From NCBI RefSeq assembly GCF_900112405.1, contig NZ_FOLI01000006.1, positions 34,541 to 98,540 of the forward strand: a stretch of DNA of 64,000 nucleotides. Direction: 5' to 3'. Each line of letters begins with the position of its first letter. The stretch's first letter is position 1. Under the pieces are notes generated by a model. That model was not told where the DNA came from, did not search any database, and worked only from the letters and a program-made list of their open reading frames with translations. Made by a program: the position numbers and the translations under genes. Positions 8,565-16,277 of this stretch are shown piece by piece. Source of the stretch: Fructobacillus durionis. Lineage in GTDB: Bacteria; Bacillota; Bacilli; Lactobacillales; Lactobacillaceae.

Positions 8565-8800
8565 AAGAAAAACCTCCATTTGAATGCAGCGACTCTTCGT
8601 CAGTCTGCGATGAAACATTGTGTAGATATCGGAATAGAATACTGGATAAATAACCTTTCAATGTTCTATTATACCAAAAAGTCAATAATACTGGGCTTCA
8701 TGCTTGATTCTTTAGACTTTAGCAAGAAAATACTGGTCTGCCTTTTATTTAGAATGATTGTAGTGTTATCATAAAAGAAGCGAATTAAAGGAGACCAGAT

Positions 8801-9235
8801 ATGTTTGCAACAATTCTATTAAATGCCCTTTGGGTTGGACTGCTCGGGGGAATCTTAGCCTCACTTGTCCGGATTGGCTGGCAGCAGGTCTTCAAGAGTG
8901 AACAAACAACTAAGGTGGAGGCACTGTCCCTGGGCGGTGGCATCTTTGTCGACTTTGGCAAGGGGATTGAAATCCTGATCTCCATTTTCTTGAGTATTTT
9001 CTTTGTGGTTTGGGCCAACTATGACTCTTCCATTACGCAGGGTTCTGGAACTCTTTGGGGCTTGCTCGTTTGGGCCGTGGTTGAACAGGGCGTGAAGGGT
9101 TTGCTTCGTCAGCGGCCATTCTTCTGGCACCTACCATGGCAGAGTACCATTGTTGAAATCATTGGCTACTTATTCTGGGGCTGGGCCATTTACCTTGTGG
9201 CAATTGGATTCCCAATTTCTGGTGTTTACTTCTAA
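8801..9235 (+). CDS. YagU-like (DUF1440) membrane protein
   Basis: A 144-aa integral membrane protein with helices near residues 5-25, 55-75, 85-105 and 118-138. The segment LPWQSTIVEIIGYLFWGWAI resembles the conserved C-terminal block of the E. coli YagU/DUF1440 family, and the N-terminal glycine-rich helix followed by RIGWQQ fits too. RBS AAAGGAGA is well placed. It is monocistronic, with a terminator right after. The biochemical role of the family is not established; YagU has been linked to acid resistance in E. coli. Confidence 0.6.
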   Translation: MFATILLNALWVGLLGGILASLVRIGWQQVFKSEQTTKVEALSLGGGIFVDFGKGIEILISIFLSIFFVVWANYDSSITQGSGTLWGLLVWAVVEQGVKGLLRQRPFFWHLPWQSTIVEIIGYLFWGWAIYLVAIGFPISGVYF

Positions 9236-9245
9236 AATGAATAAG

Positions 9246-9272
9246 GACCGGCAGTGCTGCCGGTCTTTTTTT
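9246..9272 (+). terminator. terminator after the YagU-like gene
   Basis: GACCGGCAG-tg-CTGCCGGTC followed by seven T. Confidence 0.9.
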
Positions 9273-9436
9273 ATACTCTATTTGACCTTCTGTATAACTA
9301 TTATGAACCTTAGGAATAATGGGCCATTATCGGTTGTTTTGTACTTCTAAAGGGGACTATGACTGGTTATAATATGGACAAGACAGTAGGAGAAAGGAAA
9401 TCAAAGCAAGCAACCATTTAGAAGGAGGAGAGAAAA

Positions 9437-9757
9437 ATGGTTCTTGCACATCCCACAGCAATTGAGCATTTCGACCACAAGTGGATGGAAACAGCACTGC
9501 GCCAGCAAGTTCAAGAAGAACTGGCTAACCGGCTGAAGAAGTCCCGATTGATGCACGGCTACTCGCAGGCGCAAGTTGCGGCTAGCCTTCACTTGTCCCA
9601 ATCAGCCATTTCGAAGTATGAGTCGGGTCAGGTACTGCCAGACCTTCTGGTAATCCTGACCTTCTGCCATCTTTATGGGAATGATTTGGCAGCATTCTTC
9701 GATTGTCCCTTCTTCCGAGACTACTTGGAAGGATTGCCACCGGCTGATGTCGGATAA
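9437..9757 (+). CDS. XRE-family transcriptional regulator
   Basis: A 106-aa DNA-binding protein. A short N-terminal extension (1-28) precedes a Cro/CI-type HTH: LANRLKKSRLMHGYSQAQVAASLHLSQ runs into the recognition helix around SQSAISKYESG (about residues 55-66). The remainder completes the five-helix domain and ends in an acidic, proline-containing tail. The start has a strong AAGGAGGAG site. The upstream promoter has an extended -10 (TATAAT at 9368-9373). The target genes cannot be told from context; autoregulation is common in the family. Confidence 0.8.
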   Translation: MVLAHPTAIEHFDHKWMETALRQQVQEELANRLKKSRLMHGYSQAQVAASLHLSQSAISKYESGQVLPDLLVILTFCHLYGNDLAAFFDCPFFRDYLEGLPPADVG

Positions 9758-9762
9758 AAGAA

Positions 9763-9797
9763 AAGTCGTACGCGAAATAATTCGCGTACGACTTTTT
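9763..9797. terminator. bidirectional terminator between the XRE and ABC exporter genes
   Basis: Perfect 14-bp stem AAGTCGTACGCGAA / TTCGCGTACGACTT with A-tract and T-tract on both sides; serves the convergent genes. Confidence 0.9.
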
Positions 9798-9816
9798 AAT
9801 TATATTGATTGACCAC

Positions 9817-11787
9817 TTAATCAGCTGACAAAGCATCAATTGGGTTGAGCTTTGCGGCGCGACGTGCGGGAAGTAGGGCGGCGAGCAAAGAGATTAAGAG
9901 GGCAAGAATGAAGGCAGTGATCACGTTGCCAACAGAAATTTGCACGAAGGCGTAATCGGCGATGTTCTTCAAACCAGCGTTAATTGCTGCCTCGGCGAGG
10001 TAGGCAATACCTGTTGCAACAGTGGCAGAAAGGATACCAGTGATAAGTGATTCTGAAACGAAGAGCCACTTAACGTCACGCTTTGATTCACCCAAGGCAC
10101 GGAGAATACCGATTTCCTTGGTACGAGCAGCAACTGACATGAACATCGTCACGATGATCATCAAAGCTGAAACAACCAGTGAGATACCGGCGATGGTAGC
10201 AAGAATCGTTGTGACCAAGTTGACGTAAGTCTGGATGGTGTTGATGGTGCTTTGAATTGTTGATGTCTTGTAAAGACGAGTCTGACCGTCCTTGATCTTA
10301 TCAATGGACTTGGCAGTGCTTTCAACGTTGTCCAAGTCGTCAACCTTCACAGAGATACCGCTAGGGTCAGTGCTTACACCAGCCGCTTGCATGGCCTTTT
10401 GTAGCGTCGTTGTATTAACGGCGTTTACTTGATAGCCCTTGCTGTCGGTGTGACCAATACCTGAAACAGTGGCCGTGAAGGTAACCGTTACCGGTTGCTT
10501 CTGGCTGTTTTGGGTATCGTAGCTAACCGTCACTTGCTTACCAATGAGATCCTTGTAGTTGTTCTTGTTGAACTTTTCAGCAACAGCTGATTGGTCCAAA
10601 AGGATTTCGCCTTCCTTGGTAGGGGCGTGACCAGCCTTAACTGAATCGTTTGAGTAAGCGGAAGTCCAGTTCATCATGGAGCGCATCTTAACGTTTTGGT
10701 TGTTGTATGAAACGTTGACGTTGCTTGCGCTGAGCGAAGGGTCTACCTTTGAGACGTGCTTTTGTTTCTTAATTTGCTCAAGCTGTGCACTCGTAAAGGC
10801 GGGTGTTTCCGTATCGGACATCATGGATGACATGGAATCATCGTCATCGTCTTCTTTGACGTAGCGGCTAACCGACATAACTTGTGGGTTGGCAACCTTA
10901 GTGATTTGGCTAGACATGTAGCCAGACACACCGTTTCCAAGGCCAGAGAAGAGGATGACGGCAAATAGCCCAATTGAAGTTCCTAGAATAATCAAGGAGT
11001 TGTGGCCCAGGTTGTACTTGAAGTGCTTAGCAGCATTCTTCAATGAAGCCATGCGAGGCAATGGACGTGACTGAATCATTTCCTTATCAGTCTGCTTGAA
11101 GGCAGGCTTGATACGTTCGTCTGATTCAATTTGACCATCGGCTAAGCGAACGATTCGTGTTCCAGCATCGGCAACAGCCTGTGAGTGGGTAACGGTAATA
11201 ACAAGACGACCTTCAGCGGCAATCTCGTTCAACAGTTCCAAAACTTCCTTGGTGTTTTCAGAGTCCAAGGCTCCAGTAGGCTCATCAGCGATGATGACCT
11301 TAGGGTCAGAAGCGAGGGCACGGGCAATGGCCACACGCTGTTTCTGCCCACCTGAAAGCTGATTTGGGTACTTCTTCATCTGACCGTCAAGGCCGACCTT
11401 AGTCAGGAGTTCCTTGGCGCGGTTTTCTCGTTCCTTCTTTGACAAGGTAGTCATGTCTAAGGAAACAAGCACGTTGTCCATTACGGAAAGGTGGGAGATG
11501 AGGTTGTAAGACTGGTAAATGTAGCCAATGGTTTCACGGCGGTACTTATCAAGGGCCTTTTCCTTTTTGTGGTCAAGCTTTTGCCCGTTCACTAGAACCT
11601 GCCCGTCAAAGTTGCGGTCCAACCCACCAATGATGTTCATCAGCGTGGACTTACCACCACCGGATTCTCCTAGGATGGAAACAAAGTCCCCAAGGTCAAA
11701 GTTGAGGTCGATGCCTTTTAAAACAGGGAACTCTTGTGATCCCAAGAAGTAGGACTTATGAATGTCCTTTAATTCTAAAAATGACAT
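9817..11787 (-). CDS. MacB-type ABC exporter (fused ATPase and FtsX permease)
   Basis: A 656-aa fusion. N-terminal ABC ATPase: Walker A GESGGGKST (40-48), signature LSGGQKQRVAIARA, Walker B VIIADEPTGALD. A permease half follows: one helix near 265-285, a large extracellular domain, then three C-terminal helices with the FtsX block (SVAARTKEIGILRALGESKR). This topology is that of MacB-like exporters, which in Gram-positive bacteria move antimicrobial peptides or drugs outward. ATG 11787 is chosen over ATG 11802 because GGAAG lies just before it. The divergent TetR gene is the likely regulator. The first glycine after Walker A serine (GESGGGKST rather than GxSGSGKST) is a mild variation. Confidence 0.88.
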   Translation of the reverse strand: MSFLELKDIHKSYFLGSQEFPVLKGIDLNFDLGDFVSILGESGGGKSTLMNIIGGLDRNFDGQVLVNGQKLDHKKEKALDKYRRETIGYIYQSYNLISHLSVMDNVLVSLDMTTLSKKERENRAKELLTKVGLDGQMKKYPNQLSGGQKQRVAIARALASDPKVIIADEPTGALDSENTKEVLELLNEIAAEGRLVITVTHSQAVADAGTRIVRLADGQIESDERIKPAFKQTDKEMIQSRPLPRMASLKNAAKHFKYNLGHNSLIILGTSIGLFAVILFSGLGNGVSGYMSSQITKVANPQVMSVSRYVKEDDDDDSMSSMMSDTETPAFTSAQLEQIKKQKHVSKVDPSLSASNVNVSYNNQNVKMRSMMNWTSAYSNDSVKAGHAPTKEGEILLDQSAVAEKFNKNNYKDLIGKQVTVSYDTQNSQKQPVTVTFTATVSGIGHTDSKGYQVNAVNTTTLQKAMQAAGVSTDPSGISVKVDDLDNVESTAKSIDKIKDGQTRLYKTSTIQSTINTIQTYVNLVTTILATIAGISLVVSALMIIVTMFMSVAARTKEIGILRALGESKRDVKWLFVSESLITGILSATVATGIAYLAEAAINAGLKNIADYAFVQISVGNVITAFILALLISLLAALLPARRAAKLNPIDALSAD

Positions 11788-11806
11788 GGTGCTTCCTTTC
11801 ATTAAC

Positions 11807-11854
11807 TTAAATATTCGTTGTGTATATTTAACCTTTTAATTCATGAAAAGTCAA
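11807..11854 (-). promoter_or_regulatory. promoter of the ABC exporter with a palindromic operator candidate
   Basis: On the minus strand, -35 TTGACT (11854..11849) is followed 17 bp later by a TTAAAT-type -10. A perfect inverted repeat, TTAAATAT (11807-11814) and ATATTTAA (11824-11831) with a 9-bp spacer, covers the -10 and the likely start site. On the plus strand a TATAAT (11857-11862) serves the TetR gene. The palindrome is a natural site for the divergent TetR repressor. Confidence 0.6.
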
Positions 11855-11892
11855 GTTATAATGATTTTATTAAACTCGCTGGGGTGCTTTGT

Positions 11893-12483
11893 ATGAAAAG
11901 GGAAGAATTAAAGGAACAGAATCGCCGCCGTATTTTACAGGCGGCGACGGAGCTGATGATTCAACAAGGAATTGCTCATACAAGCATCAAGGAGGTTTCG
12001 GAGAAGTCCGGTATCTCCTTTGTGACCATGTACAAGTATTTCGATAGTAAGGAAGCCTTGGCCGAAGAGGTGGTCTATGACTTTCAAAAGAAGCACTTGG
12101 ATCAGCTCTTAGAGGATGTGACTGATAAGGACCTTTCTTTTAAAGAGATGATTCGGGTTTTTGAGAAGAACCAACAGGAGTTGGAAGAATTGCTTGGCCC
12201 TGAAGGCTTTGAAGAGTTCCGGGTGTTTGGCCAGAAGTCAGAACGGATTGCTGCCTACTTTAAAGAAATGCAAAAGCAGTTAGTGACCATGCTTATCATG
12301 GCCGGCCGCGTTTCGGGTGTGATTCATACTAAGGCTAGTAACGATTCAATCTTAATGTTTGTCTCCTGGCTGATGGAGTACATTGAAAACCGTCACGAAG
12401 AATTAACAGAAGATCAGATGGCTGATATTGAAAGCCTCTTTATGTACGGCTTAGTGGGTAAAGGCGAACATAAAAACATTTAA
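11893..12483 (+). CDS. TetR-family regulator
   Basis: A 196-aa regulator. Residues about 5-50 form the TetR HTH (RRRILQAATELMIQQG, then IKEVSEKSGISFVTMYKYF with the typical turn and Y-K-Y-F recognition helix). The rest is a helical ligand-binding domain. ATG 11893 (MKREELKEQ) is preferred to the upstream ATG 11818 because GGGGTG lies just before it and the TetR fold starts there. Divergent from the ABC exporter with a palindrome between them, it probably represses that exporter and itself until an effector binds. The effector is unknown. Confidence 0.85.
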   Translation: MKREELKEQNRRRILQAATELMIQQGIAHTSIKEVSEKSGISFVTMYKYFDSKEALAEEVVYDFQKKHLDQLLEDVTDKDLSFKEMIRVFEKNQQELEELLGPEGFEEFRVFGQKSERIAAYFKEMQKQLVTMLIMAGRVSGVIHTKASNDSILMFVSWLMEYIENRHEELTEDQMADIESLFMYGLVGKGEHKNI

Positions 12484-12528
12484 AGAAAAAAGGTTTGTTT
12501 TTTATTCAAATATTTTAAAAATAAACAC

Positions 12529-12557
12529 TTGAACCATGGCGTTTTTTACACTAAAAT
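12529..12557 (+). promoter_or_regulatory. promoter of the HD hydrolase-GNAT pair
   Basis: -35 TTGAAC (12529-12534), 17-bp spacer, -10 TAAAAT (12552-12557). Confidence 0.65.
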
Positions 12558-12599
12558 GAGAAAAACGATTTGCGCTTTGATTGAAGGGGAGAGGTTTAC

Positions 12600-13286
12600 A
12601 TGATTGATTTGGATGCAATTCACGACTTTGCTTTGGCGACTCTGGGGGATGATACCTCGGGCCATGATTTTTACCATGCACAGCGTGTAGCCGACTGGGC
12701 AGTGAAGTTCTTTGTTGAAGACCACGGTCAAGTGACGGCTGAGCAGGAAGCCATTATGCGTGCCGGTGGTTTGCTGCATGATACGATTGATGATAAAGTC
12801 GTGGACGATGTTCCGGGTCAAGTTAAAAAGGTGGAAAAGTTGTTGGAAGAAAGCGGCTTTTCCCCTGAAGAACGGGCCGATGTGATGGATACCATCCAAC
12901 ACATGTCCTATTCAGCTAACCTCGTGCACCACTACGAGCTGTCTGAATTGGGTCAGTATGTTCAGGATGCTGATCGAATTGAAACACTTGGGGCAATCGC
13001 TATTGCCCGCACCTTTGCATACGGTGGGGCCAAAGGGCATGTCTTGGCAGACCCAAAGGTACTGCCTGTGACGGATATCAAGGATAAGGCGGCCTACCGT
13101 CAAAACGATAATCCTTCCGTAAACCATTTTTACGAGAAAATTTTTAAGCTCCCAGCCCAGTTGAATACCCCGGCAGCACGGGTAGAGGGTGAAAAGCGCA
13201 AGGAGTACATGAAGGACTTCTTGCGAACTTTGAATGAAGAGACGGGTCTCTTAGAAGACCCTGCATTCTCACTAGATAATGTTTAA
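12600..13286 (+). CDS. HD-domain phosphohydrolase
   Basis: A 228-aa cytoplasmic metal-dependent hydrolase of the YpgQ/YedJ type. Metal ligands are visible: His26 in YHAQRV, His60-Asp61 in GGLLHDTIDD and Asp in VQDADRIETLGAIAIARTF, with GG-A-KGHVL behind. Family members act on nucleotides or other phosphomonoesters and diphosphates; the substrate here is unknown. RBS GGGGAGAGG is strong. Its TAA overlaps the ATG of the following GNAT gene (TAATG), indicating translational coupling. Confidence 0.8.
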   Translation: MIDLDAIHDFALATLGDDTSGHDFYHAQRVADWAVKFFVEDHGQVTAEQEAIMRAGGLLHDTIDDKVVDDVPGQVKKVEKLLEESGFSPEERADVMDTIQHMSYSANLVHHYELSELGQYVQDADRIETLGAIAIARTFAYGGAKGHVLADPKVLPVTDIKDKAAYRQNDNPSVNHFYEKIFKLPAQLNTPAARVEGEKRKEYMKDFLRTLNEETGLLEDPAFSLDNV

Positions 13287-13804
13287 TGATTGATAAGACG
13301 ATTCGTGAAGCAACAGTCGAAGATATTCCCGCTTTAGCTCAATTGGGTGAGGCGACTTTTGTGGAGACCTTTGGTCAGGAAAGTCCGGCAGAAGACGTCG
13401 CTAATTACTTAGCAGAAGCTTTTTCTTTGGAAAAAGTGACGGCAGAGATGGCGGAACCGGGCGCCACGTTCTACCTTTCCTTTGTGGGGGATGAACTGGC
13501 TGGCTATCTGAAGTTGAATACCGATGACAGTCAAACCGAACCGGAAGGGCCGGATTCATTAGAGGTGCAGCGAATCTACTTTTTGAAGAAGTTCCAGGGC
13601 CTTGGCCTCGGGACGGACTTCTTCCGCTTGGTTGATGAAAAAACGAAGGAAGCCGGTAAGAAACGGATTTGGTTGGGTGTCTGGGAGCATAACCAGAAAG
13701 CCCTACACTTTTATGAAAAGAAGGGTTTCAAACCCTTTAGCGAGCACGTCTTTGTGGTTGGCAGTGACCGTCAGCGCGACATTATGATGGAAAAGAAAGT
13801 TTAA
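13286..13804 (+). CDS. GNAT-family N-acetyltransferase (PaiA-like)
   Basis: A 172-aa acetyltransferase. The N-terminal REATVEDIPALAQLGEATFVETFG resembles PaiA-type polyamine acetyltransferases. The acetyl-CoA pyrophosphate loop is recognisable in KKFQGLGLGTDFF (about residues 97-109), and the fold ends with the W-x-x-N-x-x-A-x-x-F-Y-x-K-x-G-F block (WEHNQKALHFYEKKGF). It overlaps the HD hydrolase gene by one base and is co-translated with it. The acceptor could be a polyamine or another amine; this is inferred from similarity only. Confidence 0.78.
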   Translation: MIDKTIREATVEDIPALAQLGEATFVETFGQESPAEDVANYLAEAFSLEKVTAEMAEPGATFYLSFVGDELAGYLKLNTDDSQTEPEGPDSLEVQRIYFLKKFQGLGLGTDFFRLVDEKTKEAGKKRIWLGVWEHNQKALHFYEKKGFKPFSEHVFVVGSDRQRDIMMEKKV

Positions 13805-13827
13805 GCAGTCGTTTGACTGCTTTTTTT
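13804..13827 (+). terminator. terminator after the GNAT gene
   Basis: AGCAGTC-gttt-GACTGCT followed by seven T. Confidence 0.88.
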
Positions 13828-13918
13828 ATTGTCTGGTTGACTTTGTTTCTATATATGATAATCTATTCATGTATTAAATATGATTTATTATTCATGTTAT
13901 GTGATTGAGAGGATACAT

Positions 13919-14494
13919 ATGAATGTTTTAGTTTTAGCGCTGACCTTTTTAGCGATCAACCTCGATTTCTTTATTATGATGCTCTTTTTATTGAAGAAGT
14001 ATTCTTTTCGGGCGGTGCTCTTTGGTTTTATGGCGGCAACGATGTTGCTGATGGTGCTCTGCTTTATCGCAGGTCAGTTACTGGAAAACTTCCTGCCAGA
14101 ATGGTTACTGGGTGTATTAGGTATTATCCCAATCTATGTGGGTCTGAAAGGCGAAGATGAAGAAGAGGGCGATGTGCAGGCCAAGTCGCCCTTCTGGATT
14201 GTCTTTGGAACCTACCTATCAGTTTGTACCGGCTGTAACCTATCAATTTTCCTACCGGTTTTATTGGGAAAAAGTTGGACGACTTTTGCAGTCAGCTTAG
14301 TCGTTATTGCGATTCTGACGCTCCTTGTTGTCTCCCTAATTAACTGGGTTGATCAAAAGAAGTTGGTAACCGAAGTTATCGACCGCTTTGGTGAACAGCT
14401 GATGCGTATCTGCTATATCCTAATTGGTCTTTATGTCTTCTATGACTCAGGGCTCATTGCGCATCTTTACGAACTGATTGTTGGTCACCTTTAA
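13919..14494 (+). CDS. CadD-like cadmium resistance transporter
   Basis: A 191-aa integral membrane protein with about six helices, organised as two three-helix bundles around an acidic loop (GEDEEEGD). The N-terminal LTFLAINLDFFIMMLFLL and the middle WIVFGTYLSVCTGCNLSIFLPV match the CadD family, which confers cadmium or heavy-metal resistance in Gram-positive bacteria. The CTGC cysteines may matter for metal handling. ATG 13919 follows GAGAGG with suitable spacing; the upstream ATG 13880 has none. A promoter TTGACT (13837-13842) with TAATCT 16 bp later precedes it. Substrate is inferred from the family. Confidence 0.72.
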   Translation: MNVLVLALTFLAINLDFFIMMLFLLKKYSFRAVLFGFMAATMLLMVLCFIAGQLLENFLPEWLLGVLGIIPIYVGLKGEDEEEGDVQAKSPFWIVFGTYLSVCTGCNLSIFLPVLLGKSWTTFAVSLVVIAILTLLVVSLINWVDQKKLVTEVIDRFGEQLMRICYILIGLYVFYDSGLIAHLYELIVGHL

Positions 14495-14505
14495 AAGGGC
14501 ATAAT

Positions 14506-14547
14506 AAAAAAGCAGTAATCCGATTGATTTCGGACTACTGCTTTTTT
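14506..14547. terminator. bidirectional terminator between cadD-like and zwf
   Basis: Long stem AAAAAAGCAGTAATCCG / CGGACTACTGCTTTTTT with one mismatch, placed between convergent genes. Confidence 0.88.
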
Positions 14548-14557
14548 GATTGAATGA

Positions 14558-16024
14558 TTATTCTTCGCCGTCGAATACCCAGGCGTCGCCGTTCTTAGCG
14601 AGAAGCTCGTCGGCTTCCTTAGGACCCATGGTATCTGATTCGTAGGTGAAGAGTGGTGCCTTATCAGCTGCATAAACATCTGAAAGGGCATCCGTAAACT
14701 TCCAGGCAGTTGCCACACCGTGCCAGTCGGCAAAGTTTGAACCGTTACCGTCCATGGCATCGTGCAACATCCGTTCGTAAGGAGCTGGCGTTTCAGCCTT
14801 TTCCTTATCGGTAGGTGCCCAACCAAGGTTGATAACTTGTGTTGAGAAGTTATCTGAAACCTTCTTTGAGTTCAATGACATTGTAATCTTTTCGTCAGGG
14901 GAAACGACGATTGTCAAAACTGTTTCTTGTGGTTCTTGCTGACCACCGAACTTGAAGGCACCGGCCTTGAAGACAACGTCAATACGAGTAGTCTTCTTGC
15001 TCATGCGCTTTCCTGAACGGATGTAGAAAGGAACGCCTTCCCAACGTGGTGTGTTGAAGTGCAACTCACCAGCGATGTAAGTGTTTGTCTTTGAATCCTT
15101 AGGAACATCAGGTTCTTCAGTGTAGGCAACGTGGTCAGTGTTTGTCTTGCTTGCGCCATATTGGGCACGAACGAAGTAGCGGTTTACTTCTTCTTCGTTA
15201 TAAATCTGCAAGGCTGAGAAAGCCGCGTTCTTAGCGTTACGGATTTCAGAAGCTGAGAAGTCCTTTGGTTCTTCCATGGCCAACCAACCGATGATTTGCA
15301 TCGTGTGGTTTTGGATCATGTCCAAAAGGGCACCGGCCGTGTCGTAGTAACCGGCACGTTCTTCAACACCAAGTGTTTCGGCCAAGGTAACTTGCACGTT
15401 CTTGATGTAGTCCTTGTTCCAGGCCGTGTTCAACATTGGGTTTCCGAAACGGAGAGGGGCAATGTTCATGACCATTTCCTTACCAAGGAAGTGATCAATA
15501 CGGTAAACTTGATCATCGTTGAAGGCAGCCGTCAATTCGTTTTGCAACTGTTCGGCTGTCTTATATGAAGTTCCGAATGGCTTCTCAATCATGATACGGT
15601 TGTAACCAGTATCTGCCAAAAGTCCTTCGGACTTCAAGAACTGAGCAATTGTTCCGAAGAAACGTGGGGCAACAGCAAGGTAGAAGATGCGGTTTCCGGC
15701 AACGCCGAACTTGTCAGATGCCTTTTCGATTTCTTCCTTTAAGCCAACGTAGCCAGCAGCGTCTGTTACATCAGAAGCGATGTATGAGAAGTGTTCCAAG
15801 AAGGCTTCCACTTGCTTCTTGTCCTGACCTTCTGAAATCGATGTGCGAACCATGTCTTGGTATTCAGCATCTGTCAAATCTTGACGAGCCGTTCCAACAA
15901 TGGCGAAGTTCTTAGCCAAAAACCCCTTCTTGTACAAGTTAAATACAGATGGGTAAAGCAGGCGCTTGGCAAGGTCACCAGTAGCACCGAAGAACGTAAC
16001 TAAGGTTTTTAATTCATCAACCAT
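14558..16024 (-). CDS. zwf: glucose-6-phosphate dehydrogenase
   Basis: Oxidises glucose-6-phosphate to 6-phosphogluconolactone, the entry to the phosphoketolase pathway. The 488-aa protein is strikingly like the Leuconostoc mesenteroides enzyme: nucleotide loop FFGATGDLAKR (11-21), GTARQ with Arg47 (the residue contacting the NADP phosphate in that enzyme), active-site RIDHFLGKE (175-183, His178) and EERAGYYDTAGALLDMIQNH. By family knowledge it would use NAD and NADP. The start has an AAAGGGGA site. It is transcribed alone between convergent and divergent neighbours, with promoter -10 TATAAT (16068..16063) on the minus strand. Confidence 0.97.
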   Translation of the reverse strand: MVDELKTLVTFFGATGDLAKRLLYPSVFNLYKKGFLAKNFAIVGTARQDLTDAEYQDMVRTSISEGQDKKQVEAFLEHFSYIASDVTDAAGYVGLKEEIEKASDKFGVAGNRIFYLAVAPRFFGTIAQFLKSEGLLADTGYNRIMIEKPFGTSYKTAEQLQNELTAAFNDDQVYRIDHFLGKEMVMNIAPLRFGNPMLNTAWNKDYIKNVQVTLAETLGVEERAGYYDTAGALLDMIQNHTMQIIGWLAMEEPKDFSASEIRNAKNAAFSALQIYNEEEVNRYFVRAQYGASKTNTDHVAYTEEPDVPKDSKTNTYIAGELHFNTPRWEGVPFYIRSGKRMSKKTTRIDVVFKAGAFKFGGQQEPQETVLTIVVSPDEKITMSLNSKKVSDNFSTQVINLGWAPTDKEKAETPAPYERMLHDAMDGNGSNFADWHGVATAWKFTDALSDVYAADKAPLFTYESDTMGPKEADELLAKNGDAWVFDGEE

Positions 16025-16152
16025 TAAGATTCCCCTTTATCTCTTTTTTCTCTATCTTCTACATTATAAACGATACGAACTGAAAAATCAGTGGATAATA
16101 CCGAAAAAAGATAAAAAATGAAAACGGTTACTTTGTTGATAGATAAGCATTG

Positions 16153-16215
16153 TCGAAAAATTCTTCATTCTTTTTTAGCTGTCCCTGGTAGAATGGACAG
16201 TAGATGATTTTTCGA
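16153..16215. repeat. nested inverted repeat upstream of the MFS gene
   Basis: Outer arms TCGAAAAAT (16153-16161) and ATTTTTCGA (16207-16215) enclose inner arms CTGTCC (16179-16184) and GGACAG (16195-16200). It lies between the zwf and MFS promoters and has no terminator T-run. Possible operator or cruciform; function not known. Confidence 0.45.
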
Positions 16216-16277
16216 GTGAAGTCTTTCTAAAAAAGGCTATGCTATACTAAATAAAAATGCTGAAGGGGGCGTCAAAG

